DNA of 64,000 nucleotides, taken from contig NZ_PJAR01000028.1 of the NCBI RefSeq assembly GCF_002836745.1, forward strand, positions 26,438 through 90,437. The letters run 5' to 3'. This document shows, piece by piece, positions 33,978-42,277 of this stretch. The stretch comes from Glaciecola sp. 33A. GTDB lineage: Bacteria > Pseudomonadota > Gammaproteobacteria > Enterobacterales > Alteromonadaceae. Position 1 is the stretch's first letter; every line of letters starts with the position of its first letter. The notes beneath the pieces were generated by a model. It was not told the DNA's origin, did no database searches, and was given only the letters and a program-made list of their open reading frames with translations. The translations under genes and the position numbers were made by a program.

Positions 33978-34949
33978 TTAAGGAACTTCTTGTCCGCGTG
34001 CAGTTTGCAGCAATAAATACCAATCTTCTCTGGATAAATTCACTTTGCTCGCCTGCGTACACTCTACAATTCTCTTTACATTAGTGGTGCCAATCACGGG
34101 TTGAATATTGACCGGATGCTTCAACAACCAAGCCAGTAATATTGCGTTTGGATTGCTTGAATAACGATTGCCAAGCTGAGTCAATAATTTTGTTGTTGCC
34201 AGCTCTGTGAGTGTTGGCTTGTGCCTTGGATTTCCTGTGAAAATACCTTGCGCAAGCGGAGACCATGCTTGTAGTTGTATATTTTGCTGCTCACAAAATT
34301 CCATCGTTCCGCGCGGGAATCCACTGTTGCAACCGTCTTTCATATTAGTTGTTATACTCTCTTCAACAAAGTCGGCGTGTTGCAAGCTCATTTGTAATTG
34401 ATTCGCAATAATTGGAAACGAAATTGCTGACTGCAGCCACGCGATTTGACCTGCGTGCATATTTGAAACCGCTAAGTGGGAAAACTTACCCTGTTTATGC
34501 AGTTTTTCCAACGCGACAGCGGAATCGTCAAGATCCATAAGGGGGTCGGGACGGTGCAAAAATAAAATATCGACATTCTCGGAATTCAAGCGCCGCAAAC
34601 TACTATTTAATGCCGAGGTTATCCATTCGGGCGACAAATCATATTGTTTCACTTCATGTGTCGGCGTTAGCTTAATGCCGACTTTGGTTTGCAATAGTAT
34701 ATTCTTACGTAAAGAAGGTGTTGCTTTTAGCACTTGACCAAAGACTTCTTCAGCCTTGCCGAAGGTATAAATATCGGCTAAATCAAATGTATTAATTTTA
34801 TTTTCAAGGCACGTTTCAATAATTTGCTGCGCTTGTTTTACGTCTTTTTCTTGTGCGGGAGTATCATTCCAGCCGCCGCCTAATCCCATGCAACCATAAA
34901 CCAGTTGGCTAGCGTGAGGATAATAGTCATGAATAGGAATCTCAGTCAT
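33978..34949 (-). CDS. Aldo/keto reductase family oxidoreductase
   Basis: The 323-residue NADPH-dependent reductase has the AKR tetrad: Asp and Tyr in FDLADIYTFGKAEEVFG, Lys in LLQTKVGIKL and His in DILFLHRPDPLMD. The closing HPVNIQPVIGTTNVKRI binds cofactor. It resembles the YdhF branch of E. coli. It lies 80 bases upstream of the amylase gene on the same strand, but no functional link is obvious. Confidence 0.92.
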   Translation of the reverse strand: MTEIPIHDYYPHASQLVYGCMGLGGGWNDTPAQEKDVKQAQQIIETCLENKINTFDLADIYTFGKAEEVFGQVLKATPSLRKNILLQTKVGIKLTPTHEVKQYDLSPEWITSALNSSLRRLNSENVDILFLHRPDPLMDLDDSAVALEKLHKQGKFSHLAVSNMHAGQIAWLQSAISFPIIANQLQMSLQHADFVEESITTNMKDGCNSGFPRGTMEFCEQQNIQLQAWSPLAQGIFTGNPRHKPTLTELATTKLLTQLGNRYSSNPNAILLAWLLKHPVNIQPVIGTTNVKRIVECTQASKVNLSREDWYLLLQTARGQEVP

Positions 34950-35359
34950 TTTGTAAATCTCTGCAAGTAGTTAAATAAATGTAACAGCAATCGGTTAATG
35001 CTTATGAATGAATACGTATGCGTAGGCATGTTTTCATTATTTAGCGGCTATCGCTATAAAATGGATGTAGTTTAGAGAATCGGGATAAATTAGCAAAGAT
35101 TAAGTGCTGAAAAAGTGAAGAAGTGATTCTTTTGATGCCGATAGCATGGATCTATAACGAAATGCTTGTTTAGTACTAAACCGATAGAAAAAATTGATTT
35201 TGAACACTTAAAACGCAATTTTTTAGTCAATTTTTAATAAATATAATAAAAATGAAATAATTTATAGTAGTCTGGGGTCTATACTAGGTATGCAAAAAAA
35301 TGAAGAAATCAAGAAGTGGTAGCAAGCAATGTTAAGAACTAAAAAGTGAAAGGGACAAC
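34950..35359. other. 410-bp intergenic region, AT-rich
   Basis: This holds divergent promoters for the aldo/keto reductase and the DinB-like gene. A perfect palindrome is present at 35168-35181, and a TATACT box at 35280-35285 might be a -10 element for the DinB-like gene. A 10-codon frame MQKNEEIKKW begins at ATG 35289. No larger gene was seen. Confidence 0.5.
35168..35181. promoter_or_regulatory. Perfect 14-bp palindrome, possible operator
   Basis: GTTTAGTACTAAAC is fully self-complementary and lies about 180 bases before the DinB-like gene. It could be a repressor half-site pair; the cognate regulator is unknown. Confidence 0.3.
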
Positions 35360-35866
35360 ATGTCAAATAGTTATGTAGATGTAATAGAGCAAGCAATTAG
35401 TTTGCTTGAGGACATCAGTCTAGCCGATTACCAAGAAGTATTGGCTCCTCATTTTTCAAGCAGCATTGGTGCTCATATACGCCATATTGTTGATCATTTT
35501 CTGGCGTTAAAACATGCAAGCATGAGCGGCGAAATCAACTACAATAAGCGCAACCGACATGCAGATGTTGAACAATTTCCGCATTCTGCAATTGTAACAT
35601 GTGAAAGCATAACGGTATGGTTAAAGGAGACATGTAGTACTCAGTTACTGAATCAACGCGTTTTAGTCACCACGGACATAGATATAAGTCATACCAAAGC
35701 TGCAACGTGTGAGTCAACACTCGAGCGGGAACTCGTATTTGTAGCGAGTCATGCGATCCACCATTATGCACTTATTCGCATTATTCGACATATGCAAGGC
35801 AAAGACTTACCTGAATTCTTTGGGTACGCGCCTTCCACCATCTCGTATAGTACCCGTTCAGCATAA
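35360..35866 (+). CDS. DinB-like metal-binding four-helix protein
   Basis: The 168-residue product fits the DinB/YfiT-like superfamily: three His positions sit in GAHIRHIVDHFLAL (near residue 40) and ASHAIHHYALIRII (near residue 130), the pattern that binds one divalent metal in this four-helix bundle. YfiT-type members are often thiol-dependent transferases or hydrolases. The last third with GKDLPEFFGYAPSTISY is well conserved among marine relatives of this group. An AAAGGGA Shine-Dalgarno precedes the ATG. Confidence 0.85.
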   Translation: MSNSYVDVIEQAISLLEDISLADYQEVLAPHFSSSIGAHIRHIVDHFLALKHASMSGEINYNKRNRHADVEQFPHSAIVTCESITVWLKETCSTQLLNQRVLVTTDIDISHTKAATCESTLERELVFVASHAIHHYALIRIIRHMQGKDLPEFFGYAPSTISYSTRSA

Positions 35867-35942
35867 ATTGTTCTAAATCCACATTATTTTTGTGTGTTTG
35901 CGTGTTATTATGCATATAGCGTACTCAATTCAGTCTTAACAT

Positions 35943-36506
35943 ATGTCTATAGAAACCACCTTACACAATCGTAGTAGTAACAAATGCGAGCTTTGTACCA
36001 GCAGCGAAAATTTATCTGTTTATCCACTACCGCATTCACCCAATGAAACCCCTAATTGTGCTGTTTTAGTCTGCGCTACGTGTTCTGAGCAATTACAAGA
36101 CAATACTGAATTAGATGTTAGCCATTGGCGTTGCCTGAATGATTCGATGTGGTCGTTGGTGCCCGTAGTGCAGGTATTGGCCTATCGTTTACTCCACAGA
36201 TGCAGCACTGAATCTTGGGCGCAAGATGCACTAGATATGCTATATATGGATGAGGAAACTAAAGCATGGGGCGATGCAGGCGTAGCGGACGACCATGAGC
36301 CAACACTTGACGTCAATGGAGTGGCCCTAGTTGCAGGTGATGCCGTTACTATTATCAAAGACTTAGATGTAAAAGGGGCTAATTTTACTGCTAAACGAGG
36401 GACTCCTGTGCGAAATATTGGCTTGAGCGACAATCCTTTGCATATTGAAGGTAAAGTAAATGGCCAGAGAATTGTCATTATCTCGGCTTACACTAAAAAG
36501 AACTAA
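35943..36506 (+). CDS. PhnA-family protein (zinc-ribbon plus PhnA domain)
   Basis: The 187-residue product has an N-terminal zinc-ribbon-like part with CELC near residue 17 and CATC near 48, and a C-terminal PhnA domain beginning DVNGVALVAGDAVTIIKDLDVKG, KRGTPVRNIGL, then IEGKVNGQRIVI. PhnA in E. coli sits beside the phosphonate operon but is not required for phosphonate breakdown, so the label alkylphosphonate utilisation protein overstates what is known. It follows the DinB-like gene by 76 bases and converges on the acyltransferase gene. Confidence 0.9.
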   Translation: MSIETTLHNRSSNKCELCTSSENLSVYPLPHSPNETPNCAVLVCATCSEQLQDNTELDVSHWRCLNDSMWSLVPVVQVLAYRLLHRCSTESWAQDALDMLYMDEETKAWGDAGVADDHEPTLDVNGVALVAGDAVTIIKDLDVKGANFTAKRGTPVRNIGLSDNPLHIEGKVNGQRIVIISAYTKKN

Positions 36507-36584
36507 TGTTGTTCTTAGCATCATTTGATAAATATACACCAAGAGTAAGGCTCTTAATACTTTGACAAGAGTCTAGTATACTAT

Positions 36585-38339
36585 TCAGCATGGTGAATTG
36601 GCGTCCCAATCACGGTAAGCCTTGTAGTCTTGGCCAACATACAATTTTAATAACTTCTCTGGCGCGCTGGGTAAATGTACACTCAGCAGCAACCCGGGGG
36701 TGTGATTGAAACTCTTATCTATGCCCAATGCATGAAATTTAGCGCCCATTTTAAGATATTGACGAGCCAAAACCGGAATGTCTTTGCCATCCTCTTCAAT
36801 ACTTGTTAAAAATGCAGTGAAATGATCTCGTAAATTGATTTTCTGCGCTAACTCGTCTATTTCTATGTGTGTATTAAATTCAAATGAATTGACCGGTTCA
36901 ACCTGTGAGGCACTTTGTGAATCTATTAAGCCTTGTGCAATTAGCTTCACGCTGCGTGGGTCGAATAACTTACTAATTGATACCGTTCCATAAAGGGTTC
37001 GGTATTGGGGGAACTTAGCCGCAAGCCTTCCTATACCTTTCCAAAGTAACAGCAGACCTTGATATGAGCCTTGCATTTCAGGGATTAAAAATGACCGGCC
37101 CATTTCCATGCAAGGACCTTGTTGGTTTGCAAAGGTGGATTTAAAATTAAACATTTTTTGCAAATATAAACCTTCTAGGCTCTGTTTTTGCGTCAATCTG
37201 TCAGTAAATCCTATGCGATAAGCCCCTACTATTTTCTTACTCACATTTTTCACGATAAAAAGGTGGGTGTAGGTTGCGTCAAAGTTATCTATATCTAAGG
37301 ACTGACCGCTACCTTCGTTGTGCATTCGAAAAACAATTTCACGTAATCGAGCAATCTCTCGAACAACTGAGGGAAGCTGTGATTGGTATCCGAAGTAAAC
37401 CGAATAATCTTTATTTTCAAGTAATAATTGATCGCTAGGCAGAGCTTCGATTTCAACGACTAATTGCGCCGATTTAATTTCTTTAATAATAGGTAATTGT
37501 TCGGTTACGTTGTCCCTAGGCCATTGATATCGCCAGCGTTGCTCTTGAGCGTAACTTAATGCTCTGCATAACATCGCTTTTTCGCTATGACTAAGTTGTT
37601 TGTCAAAGTGCTTGTGCTGAATGGCATTGCCAGTATTGATGACAATTTTAGCACCGGTTTTATTTAGTAATTGGTGTCCTAACAAAAGCATTCTTAGCTT
37701 AAAATAGACTTTTTCAATGCGATAGAAACTCGCACTATTCTTACCATTGACAAAAATAGGGACATATTGACACTTATCGATGCTTACTAAGCGACCAACC
37801 AGTTTATTCCAAATGTGCTCGCTTATACCTGACTTGGCCTTTTGATAATAAGACACTTTACCTGCAGGGAAAATGAGTAGAGCGCCTTGAGATTGAACGT
37901 GCTTGACGCATTGGCGTAACGAAGGCCCGTTTTTGGGATCGTTGGGTGACAGGGGGTTAGTAAAAATAAAGTACTCAGAAATTTCCTTAAAAATTCCCAG
38001 ACCTCTGTTGGCTAATACCTTTAAGTCAGGTCGAACCTCGCCAATGATGCGCGCTAATATGACCCCTTCTATACCACCAAAAGGATGATTGCTGGCGATT
38101 ACTACAGGACCACTTCTGGGAATTTTACGTTGTAACTCCGCTATACCATGAATATCTAATGCAAGTATTTGAATGAGTCTGTCAGAAAAATCTTCTTTGC
38201 TTAAGCCCTGCATTTCATGCTGACGATAGAGTCGGTCCATTTTTTTGATGCCCAGCAGGCGATCAAGAAACCAAATAAGGGCCTTGTTGCCAAAGTTGAG
38301 TCGTGGCGATATATTACGAATACTGATAGCGTGCGGCAT
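36585..38339 (-). CDS. Bifunctional acyltransferase resembling ornithine-lipid synthase OlsF
   Basis: The 584-residue product fuses two domains. The N-terminal half is a PlsC/OlsA-like acyltransferase with ASNHPFGGIEG (residues 82-92) as the catalytic His motif and LIFPAGKVS near residue 157. The C-terminal half (about 300-480) is an OlsB-like GNAT domain with EIARLREIVFR, SLDIDNFDATYTHLF, KIVGAYRIGF and EMGRSFL. This order matches OlsF, in which the C-terminal domain makes lyso-ornithine lipid and the N-terminal domain adds the second acyl chain. Ornithine lipids replace phospholipids under phosphate stress. It is divergent from a hot-dog-like gene. Confidence 0.8.
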   Translation of the reverse strand: MPHAISIRNISPRLNFGNKALIWFLDRLLGIKKMDRLYRQHEMQGLSKEDFSDRLIQILALDIHGIAELQRKIPRSGPVVIASNHPFGGIEGVILARIIGEVRPDLKVLANRGLGIFKEISEYFIFTNPLSPNDPKNGPSLRQCVKHVQSQGALLIFPAGKVSYYQKAKSGISEHIWNKLVGRLVSIDKCQYVPIFVNGKNSASFYRIEKVYFKLRMLLLGHQLLNKTGAKIVINTGNAIQHKHFDKQLSHSEKAMLCRALSYAQEQRWRYQWPRDNVTEQLPIIKEIKSAQLVVEIEALPSDQLLLENKDYSVYFGYQSQLPSVVREIARLREIVFRMHNEGSGQSLDIDNFDATYTHLFIVKNVSKKIVGAYRIGFTDRLTQKQSLEGLYLQKMFNFKSTFANQQGPCMEMGRSFLIPEMQGSYQGLLLLWKGIGRLAAKFPQYRTLYGTVSISKLFDPRSVKLIAQGLIDSQSASQVEPVNSFEFNTHIEIDELAQKINLRDHFTAFLTSIEEDGKDIPVLARQYLKMGAKFHALGIDKSFNHTPGLLLSVHLPSAPEKLLKLYVGQDYKAYRDWDANSPC

Positions 38340-38651
38340 GAATTCCAGTGTCTTTGAAGTTGAACTATTTTGTCGATAACAGTGATCTTTATATGACCAA
38401 GATTATCCTTTTTTCTTTCATTTTGTTAGTGCTTCTTTTAGGTTTATTTAATATTAGTTTCTTTTTCGCTGGCTGCTCTGGTAGCGCTCTATCACAATCA
38501 ATAATTATTTGTAATTTATGCTTGTGTGTGCCAAGTCGATAAAGTAACGAGAGATGCCGATAGTTTATTCGCATTATACCTATTCTGACCTAAACTTTTA
38601 CTACGAGTTATAGATAGTTTGTTAATAAGATAATAACTATGAGAGAAACCC
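38340..38651. other. 312-bp gap between divergent genes
   Basis: The region holds the promoters of the OlsF-like and hot-dog-like genes. It is AT-rich. Two short frames exist on opposite strands (38348-38542 plus, with one hydrophobic segment; 38389-38574 minus, Lys-rich), but they overlap each other and neither shows a convincing Shine-Dalgarno or relative, so no gene is called. Confidence 0.5.
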
Positions 38652-39569
38652 ATGTTACTAATGTCTCAATTACATATTGATATTGCCAGAAACTCTACGG
38701 ACGATTTCAACTTGTTTCACGATAAGAGTCGTTGGCATTGGTTACGAGGAAATCTATTTGAGGGCCCCATAGCACTTGGCTTTCAGTTGGGGGGTTTTGT
38801 TGAGTATCAGTGCAAGTTACTAGCAATGAATAGTGCTAATGACCTGTATGTTGGGCAATTTAGGTTCAGTGGATATGAATTTAATTTTGTGCACTGCGTA
38901 GTACCTGATGATGAGGTGAGTGTAAATCTTAAACAAGGTAAATGGTCCAGTGGTGATGGTTCTAGTGTTTACAGTCGACGCTTTATTTTAAAGGCGAATA
39001 AAAAGCCTGCGATTGTAGGATTCAAGCGCGAAGCCAATCAGATGACGTTGTCATTACCGACCAAATTACCACCGATGCACATGTTAAATGCACTGCCTGA
39101 TAGAGAGCTAGTGCCGGGTACTAGTTATTTCTTAAAACGTAAATATATGATCGTTGGTAACGCGAAAAACTTTCTGGCCAGTGCTGGCGCAGAACAAAGT
39201 TTATTTATTGACGAATTCACAGACAAAGTCGACTTTCCTGAAATGTATCCATTGGGGCTGATTTCCTCGGCATTACTTGAAAGAGCTGTTTTTGAGGATA
39301 TTGATTTAATTTCCCATCCTATGATCTATAAAACTCAGAAACTTTGTATCGACAAACAGCAGTTAGAAGAGTTGCGTAGTAACGATCCGATTAATATTCT
39401 TGTGGGCCCAGATATTTCAGAGGATGCCAATGAGTTTGGCCCTGAATCAAGCAGCAAAAAGCGTGTGATCCAAGAATGTGTTGCTTATGGTAAGGAAGAA
39501 AAGCCATTGTTTATTGCAAAAATCACATTAACTCCTTTAAATAGCCTAGTAAACAAAAGTTATGATTAA
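38652..39569 (+). CDS. Hot-dog-fold-like (MaoC/FabZ-type) protein, function unknown
   Basis: The 305-residue product begins IDIARNSTDDFNLFHDKSR and continues LFEGPIALGFQLGGFVEYQ; the order D-F-N-x-x-H-D followed by an F-x-G-P-I-A-x-G segment resembles the hydratase motif of MaoC-like hot-dog proteins. The length would allow two hot-dog units, as in double hot-dog dehydratases. No close family is recognised. ATG 38652 follows GAGAG. It is divergent from the OlsF-like acyltransferase, so a role in acyl-chain or lipid chemistry is a reasonable guess only. Confidence 0.7.
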   Translation: MLLMSQLHIDIARNSTDDFNLFHDKSRWHWLRGNLFEGPIALGFQLGGFVEYQCKLLAMNSANDLYVGQFRFSGYEFNFVHCVVPDDEVSVNLKQGKWSSGDGSSVYSRRFILKANKKPAIVGFKREANQMTLSLPTKLPPMHMLNALPDRELVPGTSYFLKRKYMIVGNAKNFLASAGAEQSLFIDEFTDKVDFPEMYPLGLISSALLERAVFEDIDLISHPMIYKTQKLCIDKQQLEELRSNDPINILVGPDISEDANEFGPESSSKKRVIQECVAYGKEEKPLFIAKITLTPLNSLVNKSYD

Positions 39570-39668
39570 TTAACGTCGTTTTTTTGCCCGCTTAGGTCCT
39601 AAATAAGGCATACTATCGGGCATAATTTTTGACCTCTATTGTAGACTCATATTCAGGATGGACTTGGC

Positions 39669-40715
39669 ATGAAGACAACGCTTACTATTCAAACTCCAGA
39701 CGATTGGCATTTGCATTTTCGTGATGGTGAAATGCTGAAAGAAACAGTACCAGCAACTGCTCGTTGTTTTAAACGAGCCATCGCTATGCCTAACTTGATG
39801 CCGCCGGTTACGACAACTCAAATGGCCTTAGAGTATAAACAACGTATTTTAGATGCTGTGCCTGCAGGCATTGAATTTGAGCCATTGGTGACATTGTTCC
39901 TAACTAATCAAACTTCTGCACAAGAAATCAAAAATGCCAAGGCGGCGGGTATTGTTGCATCAAAACTGTATCCTGCTGGGGCGACAACCAATTCGGACGC
40001 CGCAGTTAAAGGCATAAAGACGCTTTACCCTGTTTTTGCAGCAATGCAAGAAGTGGGTATGTTGTTACTTATTCATGGTGAAGTAACTGAAGCGCATATT
40101 GATATATTTGACCGAGAAAAAGCGTTTATAGAGACTTATTTGCGTGACATCGTAAATGACTTCCCTAACTTAAAGGTGGTTTTTGAACATATTACAACCA
40201 AAGAAGCGGTCGATTTTGTGCTTGAATCTTCAGACAATGTGGCAGCGACCATTACGCCCCAGCACCTATTACTAAACCGCAATGATTTATTGGTTGGTGG
40301 TTTGCGTCCCCACAACTACTGCTTGCCCGTGTTAAAGCGTAATACTCATCAACAAGCATTGAGAGAAGTGGTTGCATCAGGTTCTAATAAGTTCTTCCTA
40401 GGTACCGATTCAGCACCACATGAAAAAAATAAAAAAGAAAATGCCTGCGGCTGCGCTGGTTGTTACAGCGCATGGAGTGCGATTGAATTGTATGCGCAGG
40501 TATTTGAAGATTTAGGTGTTATTGAAAAGTTAGAAGGTTTTGCTAGTCACTTTGGTCCTGATTTTTATGGGTTGCCGCGTAATGAAGGTACCATCACACT
40601 CAACCAACAAAGCTGGGAAGTCCCTAGCAGTATTAAATTACCCACAAACGGTGACACCGATGAGGAAATAGTGCCATTTTTTGCAGGTGAAACTCTAAAA
40701 TGGAAATTAGCATGA
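39669..40715 (+). CDS. pyrC: Dihydroorotase
   Basis: PyrC cyclises N-carbamoyl-aspartate to dihydroorotate in pyrimidine synthesis. The 348-residue product has the metal HxH in [10 protein letters not shown] near residue 15, the bridging carboxylated Lys in [15 protein letters not shown] near residue 100, metal His residues in LIHGEVT and FEHITTKEA, and the catalytic Asp in [15 protein letters not shown] near residue 250. It matches the class II dihydroorotase of gammaproteobacteria. dbpA overlaps its end, so the two form an operon. Confidence 0.97.
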   Translation: MKTTLTIQTPDDWHLHFRDGEMLKETVPATARCFKRAIAMPNLMPPVTTTQMALEYKQRILDAVPAGIEFEPLVTLFLTNQTSAQEIKNAKAAGIVASKLYPAGATTNSDAAVKGIKTLYPVFAAMQEVGMLLLIHGEVTEAHIDIFDREKAFIETYLRDIVNDFPNLKVVFEHITTKEAVDFVLESSDNVAATITPQHLLLNRNDLLVGGLRPHNYCLPVLKRNTHQQALREVVASGSNKFFLGTDSAPHEKNKKENACGCAGCYSAWSAIELYAQVFEDLGVIEKLEGFASHFGPDFYGLPRNEGTITLNQQSWEVPSSIKLPTNGDTDEEIVPFFAGETLKWKLA

Positions 40716-42124
40716 CATCAACTGCAACAAATAGCGCGACTTCATTTTCTAGTTTAGGTTTATCAGAACCTTTGATGGAAGCCTTAAATGTTTTAGAGTT
40801 TACGCAAATGACGCAAACTCAACAAGCGTGCTTACCTGATGTATTAGCAGGTGCTGATGTTGCTGTACAAGCAAAAACAGGCAGTGGGAAAACACTCGCA
40901 TTTGGATTAGCGCTGCTAAGTAAAATTGATGTTGAAGCTAAAAATCCACAATCCCTTATCATGTGTCCAACGCGGGAATTAGCCGAGCAGGTCGCTGAAC
41001 AAATTCGCTTGTTGGCTAAACGCATGCCTAATTTAAAGGTAGTGTCTTTGGTTGGCGGCATGCCAATGGGTCCGCAAATAATATCATTGCGTTACGGTGC
41101 GAATGTCGTTGTTGGCACACCAGGGCGCATTATGGATCATATTGGTAAGCGCACATTGAACTTAAAAAAAGTGAATTGTTTTGTTCTTGATGAAGCTGAT
41201 CGTATGCTTGATATGGGTTTTGAAGATGAGATGCGGGTGGTCATGCATCATCTTTCACGAACATCCTCAGCAGCAACACGACAAACCTTGTTATTTTCGG
41301 CCACTTTCCCCGCTCAAATAAAAAGCATTACGGATCAATATCAACGCGATGCAAAGATCATAAAGGTTGACGATGGGCAATCAGGTCCCAACATAGAACA
41401 ACAAGCTTATCGGATTAATAACGAACATCGCACTCAGGCCGTGGCAGCTTTACTAACTCATCATCAAATTGAGTCGACTATTGTATTTTGCCGAACCAGA
41501 CGTGAAACCAGAGAACTCAGTGATGAGTTATACCAAATGGGCTTCACTGCAGTCGGTTTACACGGTGACTTAGAACAATCCGAGCGTAGCCAAGTGTTAG
41601 CCAGATTTGCGAATAAAACCGTGAGCGTTTTGGTGGCCACTGATGTTGCCGCGCGCGGACTCGACATTGAACGTGTTGATTTAGTGATTAACCACAGAGT
41701 AAGTGAAGATATAGATACTCACACGCATCGAATCGGGCGTACCGGTAGAGCCGAAGAAAAAGGCTTAGCGATCACCTTAATTGATGACACTGAAGAAGGT
41801 AAGTTAGACGAAATAGCAGCGAAAACGGATGCCAAAATCAGCAAGCTACATATTCAAGGTGTGCGCTTTCATGCAAACCGAATAAGAGAGCCTGAATTTG
41901 TTTGTATTGCAGTTGATGGCGGTAAACGTGACAAGTTACGCCCGGGTGATATTTTAGGCGCGTTGACCAAAGAGGCTGAAGTGCCAGGTGAAGATATTGG
42001 TAAAATTTCGATTTCTGCTCGTAATACCTATATTGCTATAAAAGCGAGAAGCGTAAAACGTGTTTTAAGTCAGTTTCGTGAACGCCGTATCAAAGGGAAA
42101 CGCTTTAAGGCCAGAAAGCTATAA
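40712..42124 (+). CDS. dbpA: ATP-dependent RNA helicase DbpA
   Basis: DbpA is the DEAD-box helicase activated by hairpin 92 of 23S rRNA and acts in 50S assembly. Motifs in order: Q-motif, [34 protein letters not shown], and HRIGRTGRA, then the C-terminal RNA-binding domain ([49 protein letters not shown]) that defines DbpA. ATG 40712 makes an ATGA overlap with pyrC; an in-frame ATG at 40700 would add four residues. Translational coupling to pyrC is expected. Confidence 0.95.
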   Translation: MTSTATNSATSFSSLGLSEPLMEALNVLEFTQMTQTQQACLPDVLAGADVAVQAKTGSGKTLAFGLALLSKIDVEAKNPQSLIMCPTRELAEQVAEQIRLLAKRMPNLKVVSLVGGMPMGPQIISLRYGANVVVGTPGRIMDHIGKRTLNLKKVNCFVLDEADRMLDMGFEDEMRVVMHHLSRTSSAATRQTLLFSATFPAQIKSITDQYQRDAKIIKVDDGQSGPNIEQQAYRINNEHRTQAVAALLTHHQIESTIVFCRTRRETRELSDELYQMGFTAVGLHGDLEQSERSQVLARFANKTVSVLVATDVAARGLDIERVDLVINHRVSEDIDTHTHRIGRTGRAEEKGLAITLIDDTEEGKLDEIAAKTDAKISKLHIQGVRFHANRIREPEFVCIAVDGGKRDKLRPGDILGALTKEAEVPGEDIGKISISARNTYIAIKARSVKRVLSQFRERRIKGKRFKARKL

Positions 42125-42219
42125 GTTAAATCAAGTAAGCCCTGCTTTTTACGATATACCGTTTACAAGTAAATCTTAATTCCAGTATGAAGGCATTAAT
42201 ACCGTTAATAAAACACATA

Positions 42220-42245
42220 AAAAAGGGATCTAGTCGATCCCTTTG
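42220..42245 (-). terminator. Terminator for the M13 peptidase gene (minus strand)
   Basis: A 9-bp perfect stem AAAGGGATC (42223-42231) with GATCCCTTT (42237-42245) and a 5-base loop. Read on the minus strand it is followed by six U residues (A run 42220-42225 on the plus strand), 33 bases after the peptidase stop. On the plus strand the T run is only three bases, so it may serve dbpA weakly. Confidence 0.82.
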
Positions 42246-42277
42246 AAGCTGTTTTACATTCGCCTATAGCTAAAAGA

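Noticed and set aside
38348..38574. Two overlapping short frames on opposite strands between the OlsF-like and hot-dog-like genes
   Set aside because: They conflict with each other, lack convincing Shine-Dalgarno sequences, and neither resembles a known protein.
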